Assembly (NCBI GenBank): GCA_016874005.1
Contig: VGVQ01000008.1
Location: forward strand, 62,001-126,000
Length of the DNA: 64,000 nt
DNA from: Gemmatimonadota bacterium
GTDB lineage: Bacteria > Gemmatimonadota > Gemmatimonadetes > Gemmatimonadales > GWC2-71-9
Direction: 5' to 3'
Shown here: piece by piece, positions 42,883 through 51,754 of the stretch
How positions within the stretch are numbered: position 1 is the first letter of the stretch
Layout of the letters: every line of letters begins with the position of its first letter
The notes under the pieces: generated by a model
What the model was told of the DNA's origin: nothing
Seen by the model: the letters and a program-made list of their open reading frames with translations, nothing else
Databases searched by the model: none
Program-made: the position numbers and the translations under genes

Positions 42883-44047
42883 CCGGCTCGGTCCCCCGGG
42901 CCCGATGGGCGAGCGCGATGGCGGCGATCATCAGGCCGACGCACCACGCCAAGAGCCAGACCGGCGCGACCGATCCCCCAGCCAAGGCGACCGGGATGGC
43001 CAGCGACGCCAGGATCGTCGAGCGGATGGCCAGCTGACGGCCCCCCGGCAGTCGGCGAGGTCGAGCCGCCGCGAGCAGGCCGAGCGCCCCGACGACCATG
43101 CCGACCCCGAGCGCCAGCAGGGCGGCCGACTCGCCTAACGGCGTGACTCCATCGAGCCGAATGGTGTGTTCGATTCCGATCGCCGCGACCGCGATCCCGA
43201 ACGTCAGTGGCAGATGGGTGCCGGTCCAACCCCGAAGCCTCTCGGGCTGCCCGGTGGCGTCGGGCGTCTCGGGACTGGCGACCCCGAAGGTGTCGAAATA
43301 GGCCCACCACACCGCGAAGGCCAGGGCCATGCCGAGGAGGGCCGAGGTCGCGGCGCCCGCGGTCCAGTGCTCTTGGTGGCGCATCCCCGCCGCGATGGCC
43401 AATACCGACTCGCCCACGAGGATCAGGGTGAACAGGCCGAACCGTTCCGGCAAATGCGCTGGGTCGGCCGGCACCACCCCGCCGGCCCGCCGCGCCACGA
43501 GCGGGGTGGCCACCTCGACGGCCAAGGCGGCCGCCAGCAACCAGAGGCGCAGCCAGCTGGGGGCCGTCCCGACGCCGAGCCACAGGAGCGACGCGGCGAT
43601 GGTCCCGATCAGTTGCACCCTCACGAAGGGCCTGGTCTCCGGCACCGACCTCACCCGGCCGAACTGGACCGCGAGCAAGAGCCGGAGCCCGGCGTAGGCC
43701 GCGGCGAACCCGGCGGCCTCCCTGCTGGCCATGTCGGTTTCGGTATTGATCGACATCACCATCACCAGAAAGACCTGGCCCAACGTCAGGAGGCGATGAA
43801 CCAGATCGTCGTTATCGAACCAAGTCGAGAAGAAGGTGTGGCCGACCCACGCCCACCAGATCATGAAGAAGAGCACCCCGAACCTGAGGAGGCCCTCCGG
43901 GGTGTAGTCGGCGCTCAATGCGGAGCCGGCATCCGCGATCGCGGCAGCGAAGGCCAGGTCGAAAAACAGCTCGAGCCAGGTTGCCCGCCGGTCGGCGCCG
44001 CTCGACTCGGCGCGCCGCAGGCCGGTCGGACGGATCAGGGGCTGCAT
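42866..44047 (-). CDS. LtrA-family (low temperature requirement) membrane protein
   Basis: A 393-residue membrane protein with about ten hydrophobic segments. The family start is TWLELFFDLAFAAAIADAG; other conserved pieces are WWAWVGHTFFSTWFDNDD and ERFGLFTLILVGESVLAIAAG. LtrA was named in Listeria for growth in the cold; biochemical function is unproven. It lies 42 bases upstream of nothing it overlaps on its own strand, and reads in the same direction as the desaturase cluster but downstream of it. Confidence 0.9.
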   Translation of the reverse strand: MQPLIRPTGLRRAESSGADRRATWLELFFDLAFAAAIADAGSALSADYTPEGLLRFGVLFFMIWWAWVGHTFFSTWFDNDDLVHRLLTLGQVFLVMVMSINTETDMASREAAGFAAAYAGLRLLLAVQFGRVRSVPETRPFVRVQLIGTIAASLLWLGVGTAPSWLRLWLLAAALAVEVATPLVARRAGGVVPADPAHLPERFGLFTLILVGESVLAIAAGMRHQEHWTAGAATSALLGMALAFAVWWAYFDTFGVASPETPDATGQPERLRGWTGTHLPLTFGIAVAAIGIEHTIRLDGVTPLGESAALLALGVGMVVGALGLLAAARPRRLPGGRQLAIRSTILASLAIPVALAGGSVAPVWLLAWCVGLMIAAIALAHRARGTEPARIPA

Positions 44048-44089
44048 GGAGCGGAAACGGCGACGGCTCCCGCCGGGTTCCCCGGGGGC

Positions 44090-45067
44090 CTATCGGCGTT
44101 CGACCACCCTGCAGACCTCGAGCGGAAGGGCCAGCCAGTAGCGCGCGAGGTAGCCCAGGTAGCTACGGCGCCATTCGAGCCCCTCGGCGCCCGGCTGCCC
44201 CCTGATTTCGCGGTCGGCCGCCGGCAGGCGGTAATACGGAATCGACGGCCAGAGGTGATGGGCCGCGTGGAAGTTCATGTTCATCGGGGCGAGGAAGAAC
44301 CGTTCGAGGGGATTGCTCAGGTAGGTGATCAGTCGATGCCTGTCGCTCGAGGCGTCCGATTCGGGGTGAGAATGCTCCGCGAAAGAACGGAAGTTGTCGC
44401 CCAGGTACATCACGAGGTACACCGGCACCAGCCAGAGGAGCGGATAACCCCACCAACCAAAGGCGGCGCTGAGGCCGCCTATCAAGGCCCCCTGCACCGC
44501 AGTCAAGACCGCCACGTCCCGAATGGTGTAATCGCCGCTCGATTCGTCCGGCGCCGGCGGGGTTTCGGTCCGACTCGCCCCGAACACGTTGCGGATCGAT
44601 CGGAGCAAGCCGGCGAGCCCGCTCAAGAAGCCAAGCAATTCCTCGGCGTCGGTCTTGTTGAAGCAGGCGTGTTTGTGTCGGTCGGGATCGTCCTCGGTCG
44701 CGAGATACTGATGGTGACGGAGGTGGTTGCGGTTGTTACGGTGGGTCACCGCCCCAACCGGCCCGAGGCAGAATACATCGTTCCACAGGTCGTTGAGCCG
44801 GCGCGAAGCAAAGAGGCGGCGATGCATCCCGTCATGACCGATGATGAACAAGGCGTAGTAGCGAGCCCCGATGACCGGGACCGCGAGCGCGTAAGCCCAC
44901 CACACCGGCCACCGCCACACCGCGACCCAAGCCAAGATGATGGTCCCCCAGCACAGCGCGGTATCCAGCACGACCCGTGTCGGCGCCAGCCGTGACAGCT
45001 CGCGCACCCGATCGGCCGAGAGCAGGGCTCGTCGATAGCCGGTGTAGGGATCGATCCGATCGCTCAT
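44090..45067 (-). CDS. Membrane fatty-acid desaturase
   Basis: A 325-residue member of the di-iron membrane desaturase/hydroxylase family. Three histidine boxes are intact: HDGMH (78-82), HRNNRNHLRHH (109-119) and HAAHH near 268; hydrophobic pairs at about 35-65 and 190-225 give four membrane crossings. It introduces a double bond (or hydroxyl) into a lipid acyl chain using O2. The ATG overlaps the stop of a methyltransferase gene, tying it to the GT2-MT-GT39-MT operon. Confidence 0.9.
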   Translation of the reverse strand: MSDRIDPYTGYRRALLSADRVRELSRLAPTRVVLDTALCWGTIILAWVAVWRWPVWWAYALAVPVIGARYYALFIIGHDGMHRRLFASRRLNDLWNDVFCLGPVGAVTHRNNRNHLRHHQYLATEDDPDRHKHACFNKTDAEELLGFLSGLAGLLRSIRNVFGASRTETPPAPDESSGDYTIRDVAVLTAVQGALIGGLSAAFGWWGYPLLWLVPVYLVMYLGDNFRSFAEHSHPESDASSDRHRLITYLSNPLERFFLAPMNMNFHAAHHLWPSIPYYRLPAADREIRGQPGAEGLEWRRSYLGYLARYWLALPLEVCRVVERR

Positions 45068-46155
45068 TCAGACACTCCGCCTCGTTTGGCGGGCAAACCG
45101 TGTGCCGGTTTCCGACCGATCACCAGGACCGCCGAGGTTCTCGCACCGAGGGCGGCCCTGACCTTGTCGAACACCGTCGCTGCCACGAGCGGCACCAACG
45201 CCCCGATCGGGTCGAACCGCTTGGCCAGCCAGCGGGTTCGCAGCGGCCCGAACCGGAGCCAGTGGTGTATCGAATACAGCCAGAACGAATGACCGGTCTG
45301 ATAGCTCACCAGGATGACGTCGAGGCCAGCCTCGGTCAGCAACCGCCTCACGCCCTCCGTCGAGAACAGCTGCCAGTGCCGCGGAATGTGGTACCCGCCC
45401 CAGAACGTCCGCCGAAACAGCCGGGCGTCGAGACTCTCTCGGTTCGGGGTCTCCAGGGCGAGGAGCCCACCGGGCACCAGCCAATCGGCCAGCTTGGCCA
45501 CCGCCTCTCGAGGACGGTCGATGTGCTCGACGACGTGAAACATGGTGATCAGGTCGAGCGTCCCGCTGTCGGCGATGGGCGAGTCCTCGACCCGAGCGCA
45601 GTCGACCCGATACCCCTGCGCCGCGAGACGATCGGCGACCGACCGATCCAACTCGAGGCCCAAGAGCCCCTCTCGCGGCACCCCGGCTCGTTCCATGGCT
45701 TTGAGGAACCGGCCGTCGCCGCAGCCGACGTCCAGGTAGCGGCGGACCGGACCGCCGCACCGAGCAACGATTGCCGCCATCCGCCTGTGGTCGAGCCACG
45801 CTTTGCCCCGCACCGCGATCGGGTGAACCCGCTCGGCGAAGTTGTAAGCGTAGTAGTGCGAAGGATAGATCGTCGCGAGCGACCCGTCGGCCGGCCTGGG
45901 GTTGAGCCAGACGTGGCGGCAGATGCGGCATTCGACGAATCGCCACCGGTTGCCGCAGGTCGCCAGTTCGTAGTCGAAGCCTTCGGCGTAGCCGTCGAAC
46001 TCCGAACGACCGCAGAGAGGGCACCGGTCGACCGGAACGGTGGGTATGAGGGGCGGGTCCCCTCCGGCGAACTCGGTCGGCGTGGGCACCGCGGGGGTGT
46101 CGCCCCGCCCTCGAGCAGCGCCGCCGCCCCCGCCCGCGCTGGGCCGACCGCTCAC
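45064..46155 (-). CDS. Class I SAM methyltransferase with N-terminal zinc-finger-like region
   Basis: A 363-residue protein from GTG 46155, overlapping the GT39 stop (GTGA). After about 40 Gly/Ala-rich residues comes a four-cysteine region (VDRCPLCGRSEF and VECRICRHVWLNPRP). The methyltransferase fold follows: YLDVGCGDGRFLKAME (motif I), DLITMFHVVEHIDRPREAV and PGGLLALETPN. This zinc-plus-methyltransferase form is common in surface-polysaccharide clusters, acting on sugars. A first start at ATG upstream is not available without running into GT39. Confidence 0.85.
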   Translation of the reverse strand: MSGRPSAGGGGGAARGRGDTPAVPTPTEFAGGDPPLIPTVPVDRCPLCGRSEFDGYAEGFDYELATCGNRWRFVECRICRHVWLNPRPADGSLATIYPSHYYAYNFAERVHPIAVRGKAWLDHRRMAAIVARCGGPVRRYLDVGCGDGRFLKAMERAGVPREGLLGLELDRSVADRLAAQGYRVDCARVEDSPIADSGTLDLITMFHVVEHIDRPREAVAKLADWLVPGGLLALETPNRESLDARLFRRTFWGGYHIPRHWQLFSTEGVRRLLTEAGLDVILVSYQTGHSFWLYSIHHWLRFGPLRTRWLAKRFDPIGALVPLVAATVFDKVRAALGARTSAVLVIGRKPAHGLPAKRGGVSE

Positions 46156-47702
46156 GGCAGGTCCAGCCGGGTCAGCCCGCCCGTACCGGGATCGAACCGA
46201 TATCCGAGCCGGCCTGGCGCGATGGCCATGAGCCGCACGTTGTCGGCGCCTCGATCGTGTGCGATCCACACCCTGGTCGTGCCGAGGTCGGGTTCGTTGA
46301 CGACGTAGCTCTCGTACGGCCGGTGGGCGGGGCCCGGCGCGACGAAGACCACCGCCTGGCCCTCGATCGAGTCGATTCTGGTGGCGAGCATGGTCGCGGT
46401 TTCCCGGAGGTCGATCTGCTGCTGCCTGGCCCGAATCAGCCGATCCACGGTTCCCGGCACGGCCAACGCCAGGCCCCCGAGCACCAAGGCGGCGGGGCTG
46501 GGCCTGCCCAGGAGGCCCGCCGCCCGGCGGGCGAGCCGCCAGGCGCCCCAAGCCGTGGCGGCCGCGAGTGCCGGAAATGCCTCGAAATAGTAGATGGTCC
46601 ACAGTGGCCGCGAGGCGAGCCACAACATCGAGACGAAGAGCACCCCACCCGAAAGCAGCGCAAGCCCGATCGGCCTCGGCAGCCCGATCAGTCCCGCCAC
46701 GAACGCCAACACCAGGATCCAGCGCACCGGCGTCCGGACCCCCGGGAACCCGCCGTCGCCGAAAAACGTGACCCCGATGCCCGCGAGGCGCTCCGCGGCA
46801 ATCGCCGGGAGGCGTTCGAGGGTGTGCCGCTCGTGAATCGGCCGCCATTCCTCACGGAACCGGCGAACGGCCGGGATCTCGGCCCGCTCGGGCGGGGTGC
46901 TGTCCACCGCGAAGCCGGGCATGTTCCACGGGGTATACACCCTGGAATACTCGCTATACGGAGTTGGGTACGGCCGCCCCCCGGACGCAATGCTCCACCA
47001 TACCGCGATGCCGAGGACCGGCAGCGCCGCCACGCAGGCCGCGCCCAACACCGGCCATTGCCGTCGCGCCATCACTCCTCGGAGCACGACGAGGCCGGCT
47101 GGGATCAAGAAGGCGAAGGCCGTGATCGGTCGCACGATCACGGCTAACCCAGCCGCGATCGCGAGCATCACCAGATCCCGCCTCTGGCCGCCCTGCCGCC
47201 ACCGCTCGAGCAGCCACCACGCCGTCAGCCAGATCAGGGTACTAGAGACCTGGGACATATAACTCGGGCGGAGGTACAACTCCGCGGGGGCCGTCACCCA
47301 GATCACCCAGGTGAGCAAACCCGGCCACACCCCGAGCAGCGAGCGGGCGAACCCGAATACCAGCGCGGCGGTGAGGCCGTTGAACAACAGCGGCATCAAC
47401 CACGGATGCCCGAGCCAGACACCGGGCACCAGCAGGAGGGCATGACCAGGCGGGTACTTGGGAGCGAGCTTCGGGGTGACGAAAACATGGAGCTGCTCGA
47501 AGAACTCGGGGAGCGGTCGGCCCGCCGCGGTCCAGTGGCCGGTCGCGAAGATCTTGGCCTGGAGCAGATAGGCTGCCTCGTCGTAAACCCACGGGATCGG
47601 CGACAGCGAACCCGCCAGCCACCAATGGAGGGCCGCGGTGAGCAGCGCCACGACCACCACGGCCTCGCGGCGGGTCAAGCTGCGCTCGAGGCGATCGATC
47701 AT
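46152..47702 (-). CDS. GT39/ArnT-like integral-membrane glycosyltransferase
   Basis: A 516-residue polytopic protein. The catalytic-type acidic pair appears early, after the first helix, in IPWVYDEAAYLLQAKIFATGHW, as in GT39/GT83 enzymes. Ten or more hydrophobic helices follow to about 420, then a soluble tail. Such enzymes take a sugar from a polyprenyl phosphate donor on the outer face of the inner membrane. The adjacent GT2 (polyprenyl-phosphate sugar synthase-like) would make that donor. Acceptor unknown. Confidence 0.83.
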   Translation of the reverse strand: MIDRLERSLTRREAVVVVALLTAALHWWLAGSLSPIPWVYDEAAYLLQAKIFATGHWTAAGRPLPEFFEQLHVFVTPKLAPKYPPGHALLLVPGVWLGHPWLMPLLFNGLTAALVFGFARSLLGVWPGLLTWVIWVTAPAELYLRPSYMSQVSSTLIWLTAWWLLERWRQGGQRRDLVMLAIAAGLAVIVRPITAFAFLIPAGLVVLRGVMARRQWPVLGAACVAALPVLGIAVWWSIASGGRPYPTPYSEYSRVYTPWNMPGFAVDSTPPERAEIPAVRRFREEWRPIHERHTLERLPAIAAERLAGIGVTFFGDGGFPGVRTPVRWILVLAFVAGLIGLPRPIGLALLSGGVLFVSMLWLASRPLWTIYYFEAFPALAAATAWGAWRLARRAAGLLGRPSPAALVLGGLALAVPGTVDRLIRARQQQIDLRETATMLATRIDSIEGQAVVFVAPGPAHRPYESYVVNEPDLGTTRVWIAHDRGADNVRLMAIAPGRLGYRFDPGTGGLTRLDLP

Positions 47703-47706
47703 ACCG

Positions 47707-48393
47707 TTAGGCGGGCCTCCGGGCGAGCACCAGGTACTGCCCCCCGAACGGGAGAGGGGAAAGCAGCGGCTCGAGCCCCCGCAGCCAGCCGAGGGCTCTC
47801 GGGAAGACGAAGTGAAAGCGGACGGCGACGATCTCGGCGCCTGCCGCCCGAAGCAGTCGCCCCGCCTCTCGGCTGCTCAGCATGATCGCGTCGCGGTCGA
47901 ACGAGACTCGCCGCATGATCCACCGGGTACCCGGATTCCACGGGTTGTTCTCCCAGAACGCCACCGCCCCGCCCGGACGGACCGCGGCCACCATCCGCCG
48001 CGCCGCGTCGAGGCGCTCGGCCGGCGGGATGTGGTGGAAGACGCCGTTGGTGAAGGCGAGGTCGTGGTCCGCCCTCGGTACGAAATCGGCCAGCGCGGTC
48101 AGTCGAACGGCTTGCCGCGGTACCGCTTCCGCCGCCCGGGCGAGGCTCAGCGCGGATGGGTCGACGCCGGTGACCCGCTCCGCCCCGAACTCGGCGAGCA
48201 AGAGCGGAATGGCGGTTCCGGTTCCGCAGCCGTAGTCCAGGGCCGAGTGCACCTCGAGCCCCAGCCGTTCGACGGCCCGCCGGGTGATCGCGACCCGCTG
48301 AGCGGCGAAGAACTGCTGCGATTCGCCGGTCAGGGCAAGCCCGCGCTCGAGTTCCTCCTCGTAGCGGGCCGCGACGCCGTCGAACTCCGCCAT
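47707..48393 (-). CDS. Class I SAM-dependent methyltransferase
   Basis: A 228-residue methyltransferase from ATG 48393, two bases before the GT2 stop. It begins MAEFDGVAARYEEELERGL. Motif I is ALDYGCGTGTAIPLLL, followed by VTGVDPSALSLARA, DLAFTNGVFHHIPPAER and RPGGAVAFWENNPWNPGT. Substrate not predictable; the context points to a sugar or lipid intermediate. Confidence 0.86.
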   Translation of the reverse strand: MAEFDGVAARYEEELERGLALTGESQQFFAAQRVAITRRAVERLGLEVHSALDYGCGTGTAIPLLLAEFGAERVTGVDPSALSLARAAEAVPRQAVRLTALADFVPRADHDLAFTNGVFHHIPPAERLDAARRMVAAVRPGGAVAFWENNPWNPGTRWIMRRVSFDRDAIMLSSREAGRLLRAAGAEIVAVRFHFVFPRALGWLRGLEPLLSPLPFGGQYLVLARRPA

Positions 48394-48394
48394 C

Positions 48395-49612
48395 TCAGCG
48401 ACGCTTGAGCCCGATGATCGAAAGCAGGAAGCTCGACAGCACGGTCTGAACGCCAAGCGCCGTCAAGGTGACCCCCGGAATCACGATCCGCATGGTCCGC
48501 CCATAGTCCAGCCGACCGAACGCCGCGTCGTACCACAGCGTGACCGCGATCGCCAGGAATGCCAACCCCGCCACCGCCGCGAGCGCGCCGGCAAGAATGC
48601 CCCGTTCGAGGTTGAAGTAATCGAAGAGCCGCAGGAACCGCGGGTCTTCCGGCAAGAACCCCTCCACGGTACCGAACAACCGCGTCAGCACCGCGAAGAG
48701 GACCGACTGATATCCGAGCAGGATGCTCAAGCTCGCAAACAGCAGAGTGTGGGCATCGAAGGTGGCCGCACCCAGAGTCACGCCCGGATAGGCCAGGAGG
48801 TACCCCACCAGGCCGAGCAGCAGGAACGGCAATCCGGGTACCAGGAACAGCCACCGCGGGCTGAACAGCAAATAGAACCGGAGATTCCGCCAGCCATCGC
48901 GAAAAGTCCGCATGTGGGGCGGATGGGCGGTGCGACCATCTCGGTGCAGGGTGATCGGCACCTCGGATATTCGACCCCGCTTCAAGGCAGCCTTGATGAG
49001 CATCTCGGAGGAGAACTCCATTCCCAGGCAATGTTGGTCGAGCGTGAACCAAAAGGCGCGGTCGAACCCCCGGAGCCCGCACTGGATGTCGTGAATCGGC
49101 ACCCCGAACCACCATCGGGCCAAGGTGGTGAGCATCGGGTTGCCGACCAGCCGGTGGAGTACCGGCATCGCACCCGGCTCGATTCGACCGCCCCCGGCCG
49201 GAAGGCGACAGCCTTGGACCAGATCGAAGCCTTCCTTCAGTTTCGCGAGAATGGCCGGGATTTCGGCGAAGTCGTAGCTCGCGTCGGCATCCCCCATGAT
49301 GACGAAGCGGCCCCGCGCCGCGCGAATCCCGCCCATCAGGGCGCTGCCATAGCCTTTGGCCTCGACAGCGATGATCCGGACCCCGGCGGTCAGCGCGATG
49401 TCGATCGAGCCGTCGGTGCTGCCGTTGTCGGCGACGACGATCTCTCCGACGATCCGATGGTCCGCCAGAGCCCGCTTTGCCGTCTCGAGGCAGCGGGCGA
49501 GCGTCTCGGCTTCGTTGAGACAGGGAAGAACGACCGAAACCTCCGGCGTTCCGTCCGCGACATCGGCGATCGGCGGTGAGAACTCGCGCCAGCCACGCCG
49601 CTCGACGCGCAT
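48395..49612 (-). CDS. GT2 glycosyltransferase, polyprenyl-phosphate sugar synthase type
   Basis: A 405-residue protein. The GT-A domain has VSVVLPCLNEAETLARCLE, VADNGSTDGS and the metal site MGDADASYDF near 110. Conserved IQCGLRGFDR follows, and the C terminus holds four membrane helices (about 235-395). It resembles enzymes that load glucose or mannose on polyprenyl phosphate. First gene of the minus-strand operon GT2-MT-GT39-MT-desaturase. Confidence 0.88.
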   Translation of the reverse strand: MRVERRGWREFSPPIADVADGTPEVSVVLPCLNEAETLARCLETAKRALADHRIVGEIVVADNGSTDGSIDIALTAGVRIIAVEAKGYGSALMGGIRAARGRFVIMGDADASYDFAEIPAILAKLKEGFDLVQGCRLPAGGGRIEPGAMPVLHRLVGNPMLTTLARWWFGVPIHDIQCGLRGFDRAFWFTLDQHCLGMEFSSEMLIKAALKRGRISEVPITLHRDGRTAHPPHMRTFRDGWRNLRFYLLFSPRWLFLVPGLPFLLLGLVGYLLAYPGVTLGAATFDAHTLLFASLSILLGYQSVLFAVLTRLFGTVEGFLPEDPRFLRLFDYFNLERGILAGALAAVAGLAFLAIAVTLWYDAAFGRLDYGRTMRIVIPGVTLTALGVQTVLSSFLLSIIGLKRR

Positions 49613-49636
49613 AACGCTCCGAGGTGGAAATGAGAA

Positions 49637-49657
49637 ACGGGACCGAGTCTCGGTCCC
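49637..49657 (-). terminator. Hairpin terminator downstream of the serine hydrolase gene
   Basis: Nine-base perfect arms CGGGACCGA and TCGGTCCCG around a three-base loop. On the minus strand the hairpin is followed by TTTCTCATTT, a weak U-tract. It lies 47 bases past the serine hydrolase stop and 25 bases before the GT2 start, separating two operons. Confidence 0.68.
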
Positions 49658-49703
49658 GCGTCGGAAGATAGTGGGTGGGTTTGGACGGCGGTAGCGCGTT
49701 CGG

Positions 49704-50777
49704 CTAGTCCGGCGCGGTCAAGTAGTCCATCATCGATCGACGGATCGTCCGATCCATCTGACCCGGGTCATTGCTCATCAGCACCCCCACCCGTCGGCGC
49801 GCCGGATCCATGAAGAAGAACGTCGCGATCCCGGGGAACCCGCCGGTGTGGCCCACCAGGGTCCGCCCCTTGGCCTCCATCACGATGAACCCGTAGCCAT
49901 AGCCGCCGCCGCGGTCGTCCGCCGTCTGCCGCGTCGTCATGGTCTTGACCGTCGCTGCACCGAGCACCTTCCCGCTGATCAGGGCCTCGGCCCATTTGAG
50001 CAGGTCCAGGGCGGTGGCCCACCCTCCGCCGGCTCCACCGCCTCTGACCGTGTGGGTGAAGAGGTTGTTCTTGACCGTGCCATCCTCGCCGCGATAGTAC
50101 CCCACCGCCAGGTTTGGCACATCGACGTCGAGCGGGAAAAACCCGGTGTTCACCATCCCCGCCGACTCGAACACCCGGCGCTCGAGGTATTGGAAGTAGT
50201 CCTCGCCAGATACCTTTTCGACTACCATCGCGAGAACTGCGAACCCGGTGTTGCTGTAGAACCACTTGCTCCCCGGTGCGAAGAGCAGGGTGTCATCGAC
50301 GAAATACGGGAGCAGGTCCCCGGTCGTTCGCACCGCGGTCCAGTTGCCATTGAAGAGGCGTTCCCAATAAAGGCCCATGCCTGACCGGTGGCTGAGGAGC
50401 TGCGCGATGGTCACCCGCCGGGCCAGCGCCTGGTTGGGGTAGTCGGGCAGCACCTTGGCCAAGGTATCGGTCCAGCGCAGTTTCCCCTGCTCCACCAACT
50501 GCCCGATCGCGACCGCCGTGAACGTCTTGCCGACCGAGGCGAGGTTGAACTTCGTGTCGAGCCGATTGTCGACCCGGTAGCCCTTGTGGGCCAACCCATG
50601 GGCGCTGTGATGAACGATCCTGCCGGAGTCCGCAATCAGCACGACGCCGTGAAAGCTCCCGGTTTGCCGGGCTTGGCCAAGAGCCGCGGTGAGCGAGTCG
50701 AGACTGGCCTGGCGCGATTGGCCGGTCAGGCTGCCAGCGGCGGTGACCGACAGGATCACCAGCGATGCGAAGCGCAC
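49704..50777 (-). CDS. Exported serine hydrolase, beta-lactamase class C/esterase family
   Basis: GTG 50777, preceded by GAGG, yields 357 residues with a clean signal peptide (MRFASLVILSVTAAGSLTGQ). ATG 50807 or 50822 would add 10-15 residues before it. Active-site motifs: SVGK near 80 (nucleophile Ser and Lys), YSN near 176 and HTGG near 310 in the KTG position. This family includes D-aminopeptidases, esterases and penicillin-binding-like proteins; no substrate can be assigned. It is the last gene behind the ECF-sigma/DUF4097 set, 86 bases after the second DUF4097 gene. Confidence 0.87.
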   Translation of the reverse strand: MRFASLVILSVTAAGSLTGQSRQASLDSLTAALGQARQTGSFHGVVLIADSGRIVHHSAHGLAHKGYRVDNRLDTKFNLASVGKTFTAVAIGQLVEQGKLRWTDTLAKVLPDYPNQALARRVTIAQLLSHRSGMGLYWERLFNGNWTAVRTTGDLLPYFVDDTLLFAPGSKWFYSNTGFAVLAMVVEKVSGEDYFQYLERRVFESAGMVNTGFFPLDVDVPNLAVGYYRGEDGTVKNNLFTHTVRGGGAGGGWATALDLLKWAEALISGKVLGAATVKTMTTRQTADDRGGGYGYGFIVMEAKGRTLVGHTGGFPGIATFFFMDPARRRVGVLMSNDPGQMDRTIRRSMMDYLTAPD

Positions 50778-50863
50778 GAGGACCTCGGGGCGGAATGGAC
50801 CAAGCATCGCTGGGCGCGACACCGACGGCCTCTACGCAAAATCCCGGACGGTGTTTCAGCGGG

Positions 50864-51754
50864 CTACTTCGCGACCCGAACCTCGATATCGCCGGAGAAC
50901 GACTCGAGATCGAGCTCGGCTCCCCCCTTGCCCCACGTCACGTTGAAACGATTGCGGTGCCGCCGCCGATTGTCCTTGCGGCCGATTGGCAGGTCGGACA
51001 CGAACCGACCGCTGAACGTCGACGCCGAGACCTCGGCATCCGGCTGACGTGGCAAGTTGAGCACCACGTCGCCGCTGAGGCTCTTGAAATCGTACCTGCC
51101 CCGCGGAGCGATCTCGCCACCGAAGGTCACGTCGCCGCTGACCGTCTCCGCCGACACCTCGGCCGAGGAGATCTGTCGCAACTCGACGTCGCCACTGACC
51201 GAGTTGGCATCCAGCCGCGACGACTGGACGTCGACCAACTCGACGTTCCCGGATACCGAGCCGAAATCGGCCCCCTCGGCGCGAATCGACTGCCCGAAGA
51301 CATCACCCGTCACCGTCTTGATATCGACCTCGAGGCCGGCGGGGAGACGGACCACGAAGCTGACCTCGGTGTCGTTGCGATCCCCTCGCCAGTTCAGGTC
51401 GCCCCGGTGGCAGGGATCGCGGTCCTGTCGACGGCTGTTCTCCCGCCGCCGCTCCGCCCGCCGGTCGCCGTCATCCCGGCGGGACCGCTGGCCGGGGTAG
51501 TAGACACAGATCGCCACGCCGCCGTCGGTGTCGACCGCCTCGATTTCGACGTCGTTCGGGTCGCCGTGACGCCCTTCCTTCTTGGTCGCCGTCACCTCGA
51601 CCCGTCGCCCGGTGGCCGCCTCGATCCGAACATCGCCGATGATGTTGCGGAGGTCGAAGGTGGCGCCGGAACGGAGTTCTCGGGTGAACTCGAACTCTTG
51701 CGCCGCGAGTGGGGCGGACCCCATGACCAGCAGGATGAGCGAATACGGTCTCAT
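50864..51754 (-). CDS. Exported DUF4097-family beta-repeat protein (second copy)
   Basis: A 296-residue exported protein (signal peptide to LAAQ-E at 19). From about 140 it is a ladder of strands with recurrent SGDV/SGNV turns (VTGDVFGQS, VSGNVELVD, VSGDVELRQ, VSGDVTFGG, LSGDVVLNL, FSGDIEVRV), typical of the DUF4097 putative adhesin fold. An insertion rich in Arg and Asp with two cysteines (about 95-125) interrupts the first part. Its ATG overlaps the stop of its paralogue. Function unknown; ladder proteins of this type accompany envelope-stress systems. Confidence 0.85.
   Translation of the reverse strand: MRPYSLILLVMGSAPLAAQEFEFTRELRSGATFDLRNIIGDVRIEAATGRRVEVTATKKEGRHGDPNDVEIEAVDTDGGVAICVYYPGQRSRRDDGDRRAERRRENSRRQDRDPCHRGDLNWRGDRNDTEVSFVVRLPAGLEVDIKTVTGDVFGQSIRAEGADFGSVSGNVELVDVQSSRLDANSVSGDVELRQISSAEVSAETVSGDVTFGGEIAPRGRYDFKSLSGDVVLNLPRQPDAEVSASTFSGRFVSDLPIGRKDNRRRHRNRFNVTWGKGGAELDLESFSGDIEVRVAK

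Noticed and set aside
51420-51500. Arg/Asp-rich stretch of DUF4097 copy 2 as a coding repeat array or CRISPR-like element
   Set aside because: The stretch is a low-complexity charged insertion without regular repeat units or spacers.
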